From contig NC_073348.2 in the NCBI RefSeq assembly GCF_027580225.2, positions 21,844,501 to 21,908,500 of the forward strand: a stretch of DNA of 64,000 nt, in the 5' to 3' direction. Shown piece by piece: positions 24,510 through 36,785 of the stretch. A model generated the notes under the pieces. It was not told the DNA's origin and made no database searches. It worked only from the letters and a program-made list of their open reading frames with translations. The position numbers and the translations under genes were made by a program. The stretch comes from Misgurnus anguillicaudatus (Eukaryota; Chordata; Actinopteri; Cypriniformes; Cobitidae). Within the stretch, counting starts at the first letter, position 1. Every line of letters begins with the position of its first letter.

Positions 24510-25689
24510 TAATACTCCATTGGCAATTCTGCCTTGAGAAAACATCTTTTTAATGCACATATTTTCTGTTCCTGATTCCTAATTCATTTTATTAAGTGAA
24601 AAGAGCTTTTTCCTGGATTTTCATGTCATTATCAAATGCAAGGTCAATTGCAAAGAGGTACTGCTTCAGGTACACGGTGGCCTTCTCTGGCCCAGTAGCC
24701 ATACATAATTAAAGTAATTTAGCAAGGCATGAGGTTGGTTTGCATCCATAAAGTGCTGGTTAACCTTTGAAGCCCTGCCAAGGATTGTAACCAGGTGAAG
24801 CGCAGCTGCAAAGAACTCATGCCCAAATATTAAGTGTGAGATTTGAGCTAGCATGAACTGTTTGACTTGGTCCTTTTTTTAAAGACATTAGGGTTGCGAT
24901 GGTTTTCTGTATTGATGTTTAGCTTCGTTTAACCATGGTCACCCCTCTGAAATGGCCCCAGATTGTCTCGATTTATGATTCGCTTGCAGCCTCCAGCAAG
25001 CCCGGCTGAATAATTTACATTGTGCTGAGCCTGCGTGCCTGGAATGGCTGATAGTATTGTTGCATACATGTATGTGTGTGTCTATGCGCAGGCTGGGCAG
25101 ATGAATAAGGCAAACAACAGAGGTTAGAAAGGTACGAAATAAAGGCTATTTTGTGAGTTATGTAAGAAAGGAGATCCCAGTGATGCAAATTTAAGAATTT
25201 TATGTTACCCTATCTGTGAAATTCAGCCCAAAGTCTCATAATCTAATAATGAGATTTAAATAAGATCATTAAAGTTTAATTTCAGTCATTGATTTCACAT
25301 TGATTTTAATATTACCTTACTCAGTCAATATTGGTTATATTTTCACAGAAAGATCTTTAAATTATGTAGGATGCTTTTATGTAGAAAACAATAAATCACA
25401 AAAATCACTTTAGATGGGTTTTCACAGACTGGGTCACATTTGAATTACGACTGACGCTGGGGTGAGTCATTTATGACATTTATCTCATTTGCTATTAAAG
25501 GGGAATGATTCATAAATCTGATTAAACTAGAATAAAGTATTTCAACAAAAGTGATGTGGTATCAGTTTTAAATATCTTGCTGCCTTAGTAAGTTTTAAAA
25601 ACATTTAAAGCCGATTTTATTATACTTAAAAATTGAGAGGGGCTTTTTTGCAGTGCACTTGAAAGTTGCTTAAATAAAAAAGCAAAAAT
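24510..25689. other. Non-repetitive, possibly regulatory DNA
   Basis: No element ends were seen. The tract 24880-25060 is less AT-rich than its surroundings and carries no open frame, a profile compatible with conserved non-coding DNA. This is inference only. Confidence 0.3.
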
Positions 25690-25859
25690 AATATTTAACT
25701 CTTTCCCCCCATTGACGAGTAATCTCGTCAATTAAGAGAAAACATTTGCATATTAATTTTTATGTTAATCTGCAATACCGCAATTATTCATTAAATGCAC
25801 TTACCCAATTTATGAAAAAAATGAAGCCAAAATGTTATTTACTAATTTTAAACTCTGTA

Positions 25860-26165
25860 TATGTAAGGAATAATTGACGACGGGCCATTGAATTATAAGA
25901 AAATAATGCAAACCAAGGTGGCAATGCGGCACGACGTGAAGCGGAGTGCCGTTACACCGCAGGTGTGCATTATTTTCAAATAATTCAAAGAACTGGAGTC
26001 AATTATTCCGCTTATACCACGGTTACCACAAAAATTGCTCTGGTGCCTATTTTTAAGACATTTAAAAGGTTAGGTGTGCGGTTTACAGAAAAATAATCAA
26101 CACCCATAGAACATTTCTCCGCCAATCAGAATGCAGCATTCAACTGACCTGTTGTATAAGTTTTG
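25860..26165. repeat. Interspersed repeat R2, copy 1
   Basis: About 200 bp, from AATAATTCAAAGAACTGGAG to the tract GTGCGGTTTACAGAAAAATA and beyond, matches 53395-53580 with substitutions only. The upstream part (GTGCCGTTACACCGCAGGTG) suggests the end of a DNA element. Ends were not defined. Confidence 0.65.
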
Positions 26166-26754
26166 ATAATTGTTCTGATCTCTAACAAAATTCCTTCCCA
26201 AAAAAATGCAATTATTTCAGCTTTTGTTAAAAATACCCATATTTAAGAGTTTATAAGCAGAGAAAAAACATGTTATTTTAGTTTCATTTTTAATATCTTT
26301 GCTATGGGCTTATGTAATTTTATAATTTTGTATAAATATTTTTCAATAATATTGCTATTTCAGTTAAATCTATTTTTCAGTTTTAGTTTTTATTTTGTTT
26401 CAGTTAATAATTTTAGTGTCTCAACTTAAAGTTGCTTTAGTATTTTGCTAAAAATTTATTATTTACAGTGTGCTTGAAAGTTAAAAAAAAACATTTACAG
26501 TGTGCCTGAAAATAGAAGTTAAGCTGTTATAAACATTTCGTTTTTATTTTAGTTTTATTGTAGTTTTATTAAAATTTTGAATTGGCTTTTATATATATAT
26601 ATATTGTTTTCTTGTAAATTTCGGTAACTTTAAATTATTATTAGTTTTTATTTATATTTTTAACAGAAATATTGCTATTAGCTAAGTTAAATCTATTTAT
26701 TTATATTTCAGTTTTATTTTTTAAATGTTTCAGTTAATATTTGTAGTCCCTTAA

Positions 26755-27112
26755 AGGTGCAGTGTGTAACTTTTAGAAGAATCTCTTTACAGAAATGCAA
26801 TATAATATGCAAAACTATATTATCAGTGGTGTATAAAGACCTTTTATAATGAACCGTTATGTGTTTATTTCCTTAGAATGAGTTGTTTTTATCTACATAC
26901 ACCGCGGGTCCCCTTACATGGAAGTCGCCATTTTGTGCCGTCATGTTTCTACAACAGCCCTTAATGGACAAACTTTTTTGTCTCCAACAATGACATGTTT
27001 GTCCTGTGAGGGCTACCGTAGCTTCTCTATGTTTCAGTGAACGGTGGACTGAGCGTTGATTGCAATTCGCAACCTCACCACTAGATGCCGCTTAAATTTA
27101 AACACTGTACCT
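26755..27112. mobile_element. TTAA-flanked MITE (358 bp)
   Basis: Ends AGGTGCAGTGTGTAACTTTT and AACACTGTACCT are inverted copies, with TTAA at 26751-26754 and 27113-27116. The right TTAA is shared with the next element. Confidence 0.82.
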
Positions 27113-27116
27113 TTAA

Positions 27117-27436
<320 letters not shown>

Positions 27437-27440
27437 TTAA

Positions 27441-28109
27441 CTTAAAGTTACTTTAGTGTTTTGCTAAAGCAACATTTCTAATTATTCTAATAACTTCCAT
27501 TAAAATATATTTTTTAAATAGGTTTAAGTAGTTGTAGTTCATGCTAATAACCTGCCTATAAAATCATACTGTGACTTCATGTTCCGTATTAATGAGGCAA
27601 ATTTTTACAATAACTGGCATCCACAATCATCCTACTGTTTATACAATGACTCCAGAAATTCACAAATTATTAAATAGATTTGATAGATTGTTTCCACCTA
27701 TCATCCGTACTCAAATCTATTCTTGATGTACCAAGCTGCCAGTATTTTAAGGGTAACATCACGTGTACAGGGCAGAAAGGTTCAGCACACAGCGTGTAGA
27801 TACATTTGCTCACGCGTTCAGCCCATCGGACCAAAATATCTCCTACGTTTCTCTTCTCAGGACATCTTTGCAGCCTGAGGCGAGACGCTGTGAAGATCTT
27901 GATCCCCTTTCAATCTGAATGTCTTTTTGCTCTTCCCTTCCCTTGTAATGCCCTCAATCTTCTGTCATTTTCTCTCCAGAGTCAGAGCACTATCATCTCC
28001 TGAACTTTACAGCAGATCCTGTGAGACCCATTAGGCGTTTCTTTCTATTTAAAACGTGGCTTCTTGCCAGCTTTCCCCTGATGTACGTTTTCATGAAGAT
28101 CATCATTAC
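27441..28109. other. Non-coding DNA
   Basis: No element ends or recognised genes; open frames at 27806-28003 and 28021-28206 lack domains, and the second overlaps the inverted-repeat arm that follows. Confidence 0.35.
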
Positions 28110-28345
28110 TCACGCCTCCACCTCCAGCTCGGTGTCGCTCAATCGCTGGATCCACAGAACGTCTTGCGGTTGCTCTCTTGCACTGATGGCAAAACGTGAA
28201 TCTTGATGGCTCATTTTTAACTGCTTAACTAAGTTAATACAAATTCATGCCTGACATTTGCGGTCAGACTGAACGAGAAGAGCATTCAGTTGCTGCGCTT
28301 TTGGTAAACTGATCCAAGTTAAAGGGCAAGCTTTCTCAAAAATGA
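28110..28345. repeat. Inverted repeat, left arm
   Basis: This tract is repeated in inverse orientation at 28848-29055. Shared stretches include GATGGCTCATTTTTAACTGC, ACTGAACGAGAAGAGCATTC and CAAGCTTTCTCAAAAA. Several small insertions or deletions separate the arms. No target-site duplication or known transposon end was found, and the family is not recognised. Confidence 0.85.
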
Positions 28346-28847
28346 AAATTTTATCAGTACAGCATGTTTTGTAGCTAACATTCTAAAAAAGGATGTGGCA
28401 ATTTTTGACACATTGTTTGTGTTATGCTATTTAACACATAATGTGTCATTTTGTGTTTATTTTGTGTTAAATGAACTTTTTTATAGTGAGTCCTGTTTAT
28501 GCAAAAACCCAAATCCTGTTCTTTAGAGGAATAAATATTGAAGAATCGTTACACGGCTTCTGGTGGACAAATCAATATCAATGGACTGGTTTTCTAAAGC
28601 AACAATAGAGAAAACACTGACACTACATTCTGTATGCCGTACATGGGATGTCCTGTGAATGCACAAAAAGACTGCCTGGCAGAAAGTATCTTACAAGTCG
28701 TCTGCTTGGCTAAACAAAGGATCAGACTGAGCACGGTGGTCACATTTTTGGTATATTTGCTGAGTTTGGTGCTGTCAAAGAATGCAGAACATCTATATTT
28801 CAATAATATCTGTTAGGTATTATGATAAAACTTAATGATCCAACTTT

Positions 28848-29055
28848 GGTTTTTGAGAAAGCTTGTCCTTTAACTTGATGCAACTGAATGCTCTTCTCGT
28901 TCAGTTGGGCCGCAAATGTCAAGCATGAATTTGTATTAACTTAATTAAGCAGTTAAAAATGAGCCATCAAGAATCTTGAGATTCACGTTCAGCACAAGAA
29001 AGCAACCGCAAGATGTTCTGTGCTTCCCACGATCGAACGACACTGAGATGGAGGA
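28848..29055. repeat. Inverted repeat, right arm
   Basis: This is the inverse partner of 28110-28345, separated from it by about 500 bp of AT-rich spacer. It lacks a roughly 20-base segment present in the left arm (near TGCGCTTTTGGTAAACTGAT). Confidence 0.85.
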
Positions 29056-29120
29056 TGAAGGGGCAATCGTGTCCTTATGGTTGGAGAGTCGGACATGTAA
29101 CCCGAAGATCACCGGTTTAA

Positions 29121-29715
29121 AGGATTAGTCCATTTTCTTAAAAAAAATCCAGATAATTTACTCACCACCATGTCATCCAAAATGTTGATGTCTTTCTTTG
29201 TTCAGTCGAGAACAAATTATGTTTTTTGAGGAAAACATTCCAAAATTTTTCTCATTTTAATGGACCCCAACACGTAACAGTTTTAATGCAGTTTAAAATT
29301 GCAGTTTTAAAGGACTCTAAACGATCCCAAACGAGGCATAAGGGTCTTATCTAGCAAAACAATTTTTGTGCCTTTTATTTATGTAACACGTGACCTTTCG
29401 ACGTCATTACGCAATTACGTGAGGTCGTGCTGGCGCGTCACCCAGCCGGAGGAAGAACAGAAGTTGTGGTTTAAAAGTGCTTTTTTTCTTGCCAAATATG
29501 ACAATCGTTTCGCTAAATAAGACCATTATTTCTCATTTGAGATCGTTTAGAGTCCTTTGAAACTGCAATTTTAAACTGCATTAAAATTAAATCCTGGAAT
29601 GTTTTCCTCAAAGAACATAATTTCTTCTCGACTGAACAAAAAAGACATCAACATTTTTGGATGACATGGTGGTGAGTAATTTTTTATATATTTTTTAAGA
29701 AAATTGACTAATCCT
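29121..29715. mobile_element. Long-TIR TTAA element, family T3, copy 1
   Basis: TTAA lies at 29117-29120 and 29716-29719. Inverted arms of about 250 bp begin AGGATTAGTCCATTTTCTTA and include CACCACCATGTCATCCAAAA. A related copy is at 33065-33948. No coding capacity was seen. Confidence 0.85.
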
Positions 29716-29889
29716 TTAAGTCTCGCAGGTGGAACACTGTAAAATTTCTTAAATGTTTAAATTTAAATTATTAAGTTATTTAAACTTTTTGGACTATTTA
29801 GAAGTTGCTATAAATTCTAAAAACAAAATTGAAACGACATTTAACTTATTATTTTTTATATTTATTCCAACCCCTCATAAACTCTCAAA

Positions 29890-30110
29890 AGAAAAAGTAT
29901 GAGAAGGTACAAAAGTTGTCACTGGGGCGGTACCTTTTCGAAAAGTACACTTTTGCACCTAAAAGGTTGGCTACACATTGGCACATTAGAGGTACACATT
30001 GGTACTTTAGATGTACATACTGGTTCCTCAAAGGTACATTTCCGTACCAAAATGGTACATATTAGGACCTTTTTAAAAGGTAAAACATCCCTGTGACCAC
30101 ATTTGTACAT
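29890..30110. repeat. Interspersed repeat R1, copy 2
   Basis: This copy contains TTGTCACTGGGGCGGTACCT followed by several degenerate GGTACA(N)-type units about 16-20 bp apart. It is the clearest member of R1 in the window. Confidence 0.6.
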
Positions 30111-30175
30111 TTATTTCTGAGAGTGTGGTCAAGAAAGTTCAAAATTACTTGTTTAAGTCAAGTTGATAAAACTTA

Positions 30176-30746
30176 GAGAGCAACAATGGTCCGATACACG
30201 ATTTTACATTTCCTTTGGTGTTTAAGTATGTATTAGTACATGTTAACGATATGCACAACATACAAACCCCAAAGTAAACAATGACGCAAGTTATTGTCTC
30301 CAACGTAAATCTTTTTTCTTGGACAACAACAAACACACAGATTGTAGGCAACAGTTTACTTCCTGGGCTTGTTGACGTAGACAAGACCGACATTATCATA
30401 ATTCCTCTTGCTTGGGCTCATATCTGTAAATTAACTCCTGTCACCATTGCATTGTGAGCGAATCTTTCAAACATGGTAAAGAGCGTCACATTTCTGGCTG
30501 ACGTTAGAGGTATTCAAACCAATCACAACGTACAGATTAGCTGGCCAATCAGGGACACAGTACTTTTCAGATCGATGAGTTTTGTACAAAATTAAAGCGT
30601 TTCAGGAAAACAGTAAAATCTGGAACTGCAAAAATGTACGGTATGATGAAAATAATGTGTTTTTTAAACCATAAACCATGCAAACACATCGTATTAAATA
30701 CCAAATACACAAAATAACGTTGTTTTTAGCAATGAAATATGTGCAC
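30176..30746. mobile_element. TTAA-type element, family T2, copy 2 (uninterrupted)
   Basis: Inverse orientation relative to 13058-15420 and free of its insertions, this copy is about 570 bp. The flanking sites have decayed to TTAG and TTAC. It provides the empty-site comparison for the nested cluster at 13-15 kb. Confidence 0.75.
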
Positions 30747-30806
30747 TTACTTGACAACCATACTTGACAAACACATAATATAGTATGTCTCTTTTCTGCA
30801 TGCCGT

Positions 30807-31093
30807 TGTAACGTTGTGGAAAGATGAAACAGGAAGCAAATTCAAATGCAGCACTTTTAATAAAGTAGAAAAGAATTATAAGAAAAGGTAGAACACAGGG
30901 GACAACGTTATAATGAAAAATACCAAACAACTGAAACACAAGGGCTATTTATAAACGGCGAAATGATTGTGAATCAAGTAATTACTATGGCAAAAAAACA
31001 AGGTGGGAGTGATTTCAATCAATGTCCATGGTAACAAACAAGGGGGCGGAGTAACACAGAAACAACAAGGAAACAGAGACAGGACTCGTAACA
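30807..31093 (-). mobile_element. Probable solo LTR (287 bp)
   Basis: The minus strand reads TGTTACGAGTCC...ACGTTACA, flanked by GCCGT (30802-30806) and GCCAT (31094-31098), a 5-bp duplication with one change. A TATAAATA motif lies about the middle (complement near 30950). No internal retroelement sequence is attached. Confidence 0.7.
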
Positions 31094-31098
31094 GCCAT

Positions 31099-33060
31099 TC
31101 CTTTAAAAAAAAGGAATTTTAAATACACATCAGTAAGAAAGAAAACTTTACTCATTGCATGGTCCCATAAAGCACCTTTATCATCAGCAGGACCTTTCTG
31201 TTTCACAAGGTTCTTTGTAGTGGAAAATGTTCTTCAGATTTTATTAGGTTAAGAAAGAAATGTTTCTTGACTGAATGGTTCTTTAGGGAAGCAACATGGT
31301 TCTTGCATGGCATCATTGTTAATAACGTTTTGTAGCACAAAGTCCTGCAAAGCCCCTTACCCGTGAATCAAACAAAACTTAATATCAAACCATATTTAAC
31401 TTCTCAGTACAAAACAAAAATGAAATATGTGGTGAAAGTACTGTACAGTTCTGCCTTACAGGCAAGACAATAAATAGTCATTCTCAGAGACTACATTCCT
31501 ACATTTCTGTACTTTCCGTATTTTACCATCAGGGTAAATATGTTTATTCTCAGTGTCTTGGAAGCTGTGGGCAATCTCATTATGCTTATAAGATCGAATG
31601 CAGTGAGCCGTGAGGTAACCTAAATATTAAAGCCTACTGGACTCATCCATTTCTAAGAGCTACTAAAAGGAGTTCTCCTCCCGGGACGGGTCATTAATTC
31701 AATTGGGACGCCACATTTTTTCGACTCAGGTGATTCACACAGAATTCTCCCAGCTTTTAACACAGATCATTTGTTTTATGATATTACCGTTGTTTATAAT
31801 AAAGCACACTCGCGTTCCTCACCGCATACCTCCAGCACGAACCCCACATCTGTTTAGCCTCGCCTGGTTTGGGCTTTTTGCTTGATCTCTCTCTCTCTCT
31901 TTGCATTCGGCCCGGCGCTAGATTACAGATAACCAGATGATGGATTAAAAAAGTCTTTGAGCCAAATGTTCGAAAATTAGGGGACAAAACAGGAGATTAC
32001 AAGAGAAGAGTGGGTTGAAGTATGTGCGATGATAAAACAATGCTCTTTCATGACATTTTACGGCTCCCCTCGGTCGCCGCCGATGACGCACACGCATCAT
32101 GCATTTATGCATTGAGATCAGTGAATGTAATTTCATTATTCATGGAGAATTAGGCAAATGTCTAGTATCTGTGAAATGTGTCCCCAGAGACGCAAACAAA
32201 CGGAAAGCGAGCCACAGCTTATACGCGCACGCACACATACACAGCACGGCCGTTTTTTAAATCTCAGCAGGAACCCACTCCTCTGGTGTAGCTCTAATAA
32301 AGTATGGTGCCGGTGTATACTGGATTTATGAGCTCAATCAATTTCCCCCAGGCTGATCTTCATCCTGTCCCCAGGTTTCCTTCTCAAGAGTCTTATCAAT
32401 TATAAGTAGCCAAGGGAGCCCGTATCCCTTGTGAAGGTGTAGTCAGTCTTGTAAAGAAGCTTGGACTTAATGGATCTCTTGGCGCTATTACTAAGGTGCC
32501 ATCTTGGGGTGGGCATTTGGATGGGTGTTGGGTAGCCAGGTTGAGAAACATTCGTTATAATTAATGAGATGGAATTTGAATTGACCTGGCAACGCTTCAC
32601 CGGATATAGAATTGGAATGACGGCAAGTGGAGTTTAATGAACTGTGATTAGAATAACACAGTGACCCAAAAAATAACATTTATTTAGTTCAACACAAAAC
32701 AAAAAAATATTTAGGTCTTAATTCGTACATTTTAGTCTGATCGTCTTTAAGTGACATTGGGTTAAGGTTTTGGAGCTTTTTTCCAATAATTGTAAATTTT
32801 TTTATGATTGACAAGTTTTTATATGAAAACGCTACCTCGTAAAATTGTTACATTTCCCCATAAAATCAGGTGGGCGAGCATGTTAACTGTAATTAGCTTA
32901 CATACTTTACTAAAGATAATTGTATATTCATATGTTATTTTTCTAATTTATTATTTTATGTTTAGTTTTTTTTTATTTTGTCATTATAAGTGTAATGCCA
33001 AAGATTCACCCAGAATAATGCTATGCACCAATACCACAACACAAAGTGCTAAGAAATTAG
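31099..33060. other. Mostly non-repetitive DNA
   Basis: A short tract near 31230-31300 (AATGGTTCTTTAGGGAAGCA) looks like a remnant of a fish MITE. From about 31550 to 32660 the sequence is better balanced in composition and not repetitive in this window, with no supported coding frame. It could hold conserved regulatory DNA. Confidence 0.35.
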
Positions 33061-33064
33061 TTGA

Positions 33065-33948
33065 AGGAATATTACATTTTCTTAAAAGAAAAATCCAGAT
33101 AATTTACTCACCACCATGTCATTCAAAATGTTGATGTCTTTCTTTGTTCATTTGAGAAGAAATTATGTTTTTTGAGGAAAACATTGCAGGATTTTTCTCA
33201 TTTTAATGGACTTTAATAGACACCAACAATTAATACTTAACTCAACACTTAACAGTTTTTTTCAACGGAGTTTCAAAGGACTATAAACATTCCAAACGAG
33301 GCATAAGGGTCTTATCTAGCAAAACGATTGTCATTTTTGACAATAAAAATAACAAATATACAATTTTAAAGCACAACTTCTCGTCTACATCCGGTCGTGA
33401 TGCGCCAGCGTGACCCCACGCAATACGTCATGACGTCAAGAGGTCACAGAAGATGAACGCGAAACTCCGCCCCAGTGTTTACAAGTGTGTTGAAAGAGGA
33501 CCGTTCCTACGTTGTTATATGTCAACTGATACAAATTAATGTCTTTGTGTCAGTTTATTGTTTACAATGGTCCGCAAATGTGCGTTTTATATATGTAACA
33601 CATGACCTCCCTACGTCACTATGCATTTACGTTAGGTCGCGCTGGACCGGATCTAGACGAGAAATGCTTTAAAAGTGATGACAATCGTTTTGCTAGATAA
33701 GACCCTTATTCCTCGTTTGGGATCGTCTAGAGTCCCTTGAAACTCAGTTGAAAAAAACTGTTAAGTGTTGAGTTAAGTATTAATTGCTGGTGTCCATTAA
33801 AGTCCATCAAAACGAGAAAAATCCTGCAATGTTTTCCCCAAAAAACATAATTTCTTCTCGACTAAACAAAGAAAGACATCAACATTTTGGATGACATGGT
33901 GGTGAGTAAATTATCTGGATTTTTCTTTTAAGAAAATGGAATATTCCT
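33065..33948. mobile_element. Long-TIR TTAA element, family T3, copy 2
   Basis: Arms of about 300 bp begin AGGAATATTACATTTTCTTA and share the CACCACCATGTCATTCAAAA tract with copy 1. The right TTAA is at 33949-33952; the left site has become TTGA (33061-33064). The centre is longer than in copy 1. Confidence 0.83.
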
Positions 33949-33956
33949 TTAACTTA

Positions 33957-34471
33957 CAGTATTGTGCAAAAGTCTTAGGCCCCCACCACCAGACTTGTTG
34001 TTTAAGAAGTTTTAATCTCCATCCATATTTATTTTTTAATCTATTTTATTACGATACAACCAGAAAATACAGGAAATATGTAAAAAAAAAATCATTTTCA
34101 GGACTAAATATCTTATTTAGGCATCGTCTGTGTTTACTGTGACCTCTCTTGGCACTAAACACATCTTGAGCGTTTTTGAGCAGAATGAAGTATAAATATT
34201 AATTTCTTTAAAATGAGAAATTAGGATTTAATTTTATTTAAGAGATCCTGGAGTTTCCTGCTATTGCTCAAGTGGAAGTGGAGTTTACCCTAAAAACTTG
34301 ACTCATCAGTTTACATTTTTATACAGTTTTTAATACTACATTCACATTTCCTGTAACTTCTGCATGTATTCTATTAAAGAGACTGAGAAACAATTATATA
34401 TGATCACTATAACATTGCAAAACAACAAATCTAATTCTGGCATGGTGGCCTAAGACTTTTGCACAGTACTG
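33957..34471. mobile_element. Tc1/mariner-type MITE, intact copy
   Basis: Ends CAGTATTGTGCAAAAGTCTT and AAGACTTTTGCACAGTACTG are inverted copies with TA at 33955-33956 and 34472-34473. It begins only four bases after the TTAA of the preceding element. It is the reference for the disrupted copy at 3465-5191. Confidence 0.9.
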
Positions 34472-34473
34472 TA

Positions 34474-36199
34474 GGTGTATGCAAAAGATGATGAACAGAA
34501 ATAACCAGGACTAAAAACTTTTAACCTTTTGTTAGGCCAGATCATGACCCTGAATCAACCATCACCACCACAGATACCAGCCTTTAAAAATAAGCAGCCG
34601 TCTGTGCACTTGCCAGGTCTTAAACGACCTCAGTCAATACCGTAGTGAAACTATGCATATGACTTAAAGGACATTAAAGGCCATACTGTATATATGACAG
34701 CTGGTATTACAACAATATACAAAATAACTCAAGTACAAGACTTATTAATATTAATGAGTTATTTTTTAACAAAATAAAGTTTTCATGCAACAAACGCAGA
34801 ATACTGTAATAGCAGCTTATAAAACGTCTTGTTGAATATAAAGTGGTCCACCGACGAGGCACCAAATGATCTGCCCTTCCTAATGTAACTCACCCTGTGT
34901 GTTGTGTGTACATTTCAAATCTTCCTCAGCCTTCAAAAAACAAGCATTATGCATTAGCAATTCTGCTTCAGCGGTGCGCATCTGCTTTGCTCTATTGTTT
35001 ATGATGGCAGAACATTGGTTATTAGTTATTGCCGTATGCATCAGCAAACACTATCAACTATTCAAAGTCAGAAATCTTAAGAAAAAACATTCTTTACAAT
35101 CTGTATCACACCTGAAAGCCCGGCCTGATGTACAGCGTTTGTTCATTCATTAAAAGTAATCAATCTGGGTACACTCTAATGAATACAGCTGTGGCCAACA
35201 CATTCAGGTGCCCGAAAGTTATTACACGCGTTAAACGCTTTGCATCTTTGAATCATGCGGACAGCCTTAATAAACATTCCCCGCTGCTCACGGAGCCGAT
35301 AGATGCGAAGGCGGTGATTTCCCCAAAGTGTAAACAGACGGAGAACACTCGGAGCGATGTTCTTCTGCAACAAGCGCTACTGAATCTATTGAATTCTAAG
35401 TGTTGTCAGACACTTTGCTTTGTTCGGATTTCGATGGAAATGCATTGTGATTGGCAAATCTCGTGTTTCCGATAACGGCTACGGACCGCGCTAATGGGCC
35501 TCGGCAGCTGGAGAGGTTTACCGAGCTCTGAAAGTTTATTAGTTAGTTTATTAGTTCTGCCCGGCTTGAAATTCCCAGGCATCACTCTCTCGGTCGCCAT
35601 AGAAATAGTGGAGAATGAGACAGAGTGGATGTGAAGTGTGCATCCTGGCTCTGAGCCAAATCCATGCCCGCTGTCTGCATCCGATATGACAGGGAGACAG
35701 AGGCTTTCATCATGTTAGCCCATCACTAATGTAGAAAGGCATCGGTAGCTTCGCATCATGTTGATCGTGGTGTTGCGAGAGGGGAGTCAAGGTAACCGTT
35801 GTTCACGATAAGGCATTTGTGAATGTTAAATTCACACGGTTCCGGCATGGTAGCCATAGCATCTGCCTGACGTGATCATTTTAAGTAAAGTTTTACATGG
35901 CGGACATCACGTATAGATGATTATCAGTCATGTGACCTTTTACGTCATCCGCCCTTTTTTTCAGCTTACCGCCGCCATCCGAGTACCAGTAGGCTACTGA
36001 CAAGCATTGGCTAGCTTGCTACGATTTACGGATTTCTTATCTTTTACTGTCTATGATTTTTACGGATACAGGAAATGGTTACGAAAGACAACATTTCGCA
36101 CTTCGACTATCATGAAAAGAAACGCTATTTAAAAATATATCTTGTTTAGGGTGTGATGCATATTTGATCCCTGATGTGCTCTTCCAGCAGGTGTCCGCT
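34474..36199. other. Unassigned DNA
   Basis: Between about 35150 and 35720 composition is balanced and no repeats are visible. Frames on both strands (for example 35128-35475) lack recognisable domains. No gene is called. Confidence 0.35.
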
Positions 36200-36785
36200 G
36201 CTACCGAACTACCACTATTTTTACAAAACTAAGAAGGCGCGACACAACATGAAACTTTGCTTGAAGTATCACCTGGGTCTCTACACATGAACGTGAGCAT
36301 TGAGAACATTGTTTGTGTACACAGAGTTTACTAAAAAAAAGGTTTTGTACAACTGACTTTGGCTGTTTTGGTGTCCGCTCGCCATCTTTGCCAGACATAA
36401 AGAATCGATTGCCGAATGCGAATGAATGAATCTCATACGAGGCACCTTTTTCAACTAGAAGGTCAATATTGTTTTTCACTTGCGTCAAAACAACGAATTA
36501 TCCGTGCATTTATATGGAACTATGCTTTAGGAGTTATCCATCTTTACTCTCCTCCCTCCTTACGTCGCATTCGGAAATCGATACATCTTGACTGGGAAGA
36601 TGACGGCGAGTGGACACCAAAACAACCAAAGTCAGTTGTTCAAAATCTTCTTTTTAGTAAACTCTGTGTACACAAACAATGTTCTCAATGCTCACGTTCA
36701 TGTGTAGAGATCCAGGTGATACTACGAGCAAAATATCATGTTGTATCAAGCCCTCTTAGTGTTGCAAAAACAGCAATTTTGATGC
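36200..36785. repeat. Unassigned foldback repeat
   Basis: Arms of about 215 bp (36205-36421 and 36567-36785) are inverse copies around a 145-bp loop. Both arms can be read as related peptides containing KQPKSVVQN and LCVHKQCSQCSRSC, because the same sequence is read outward on each strand. No target-site duplication was identified and the family is unknown. Confidence 0.8.
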
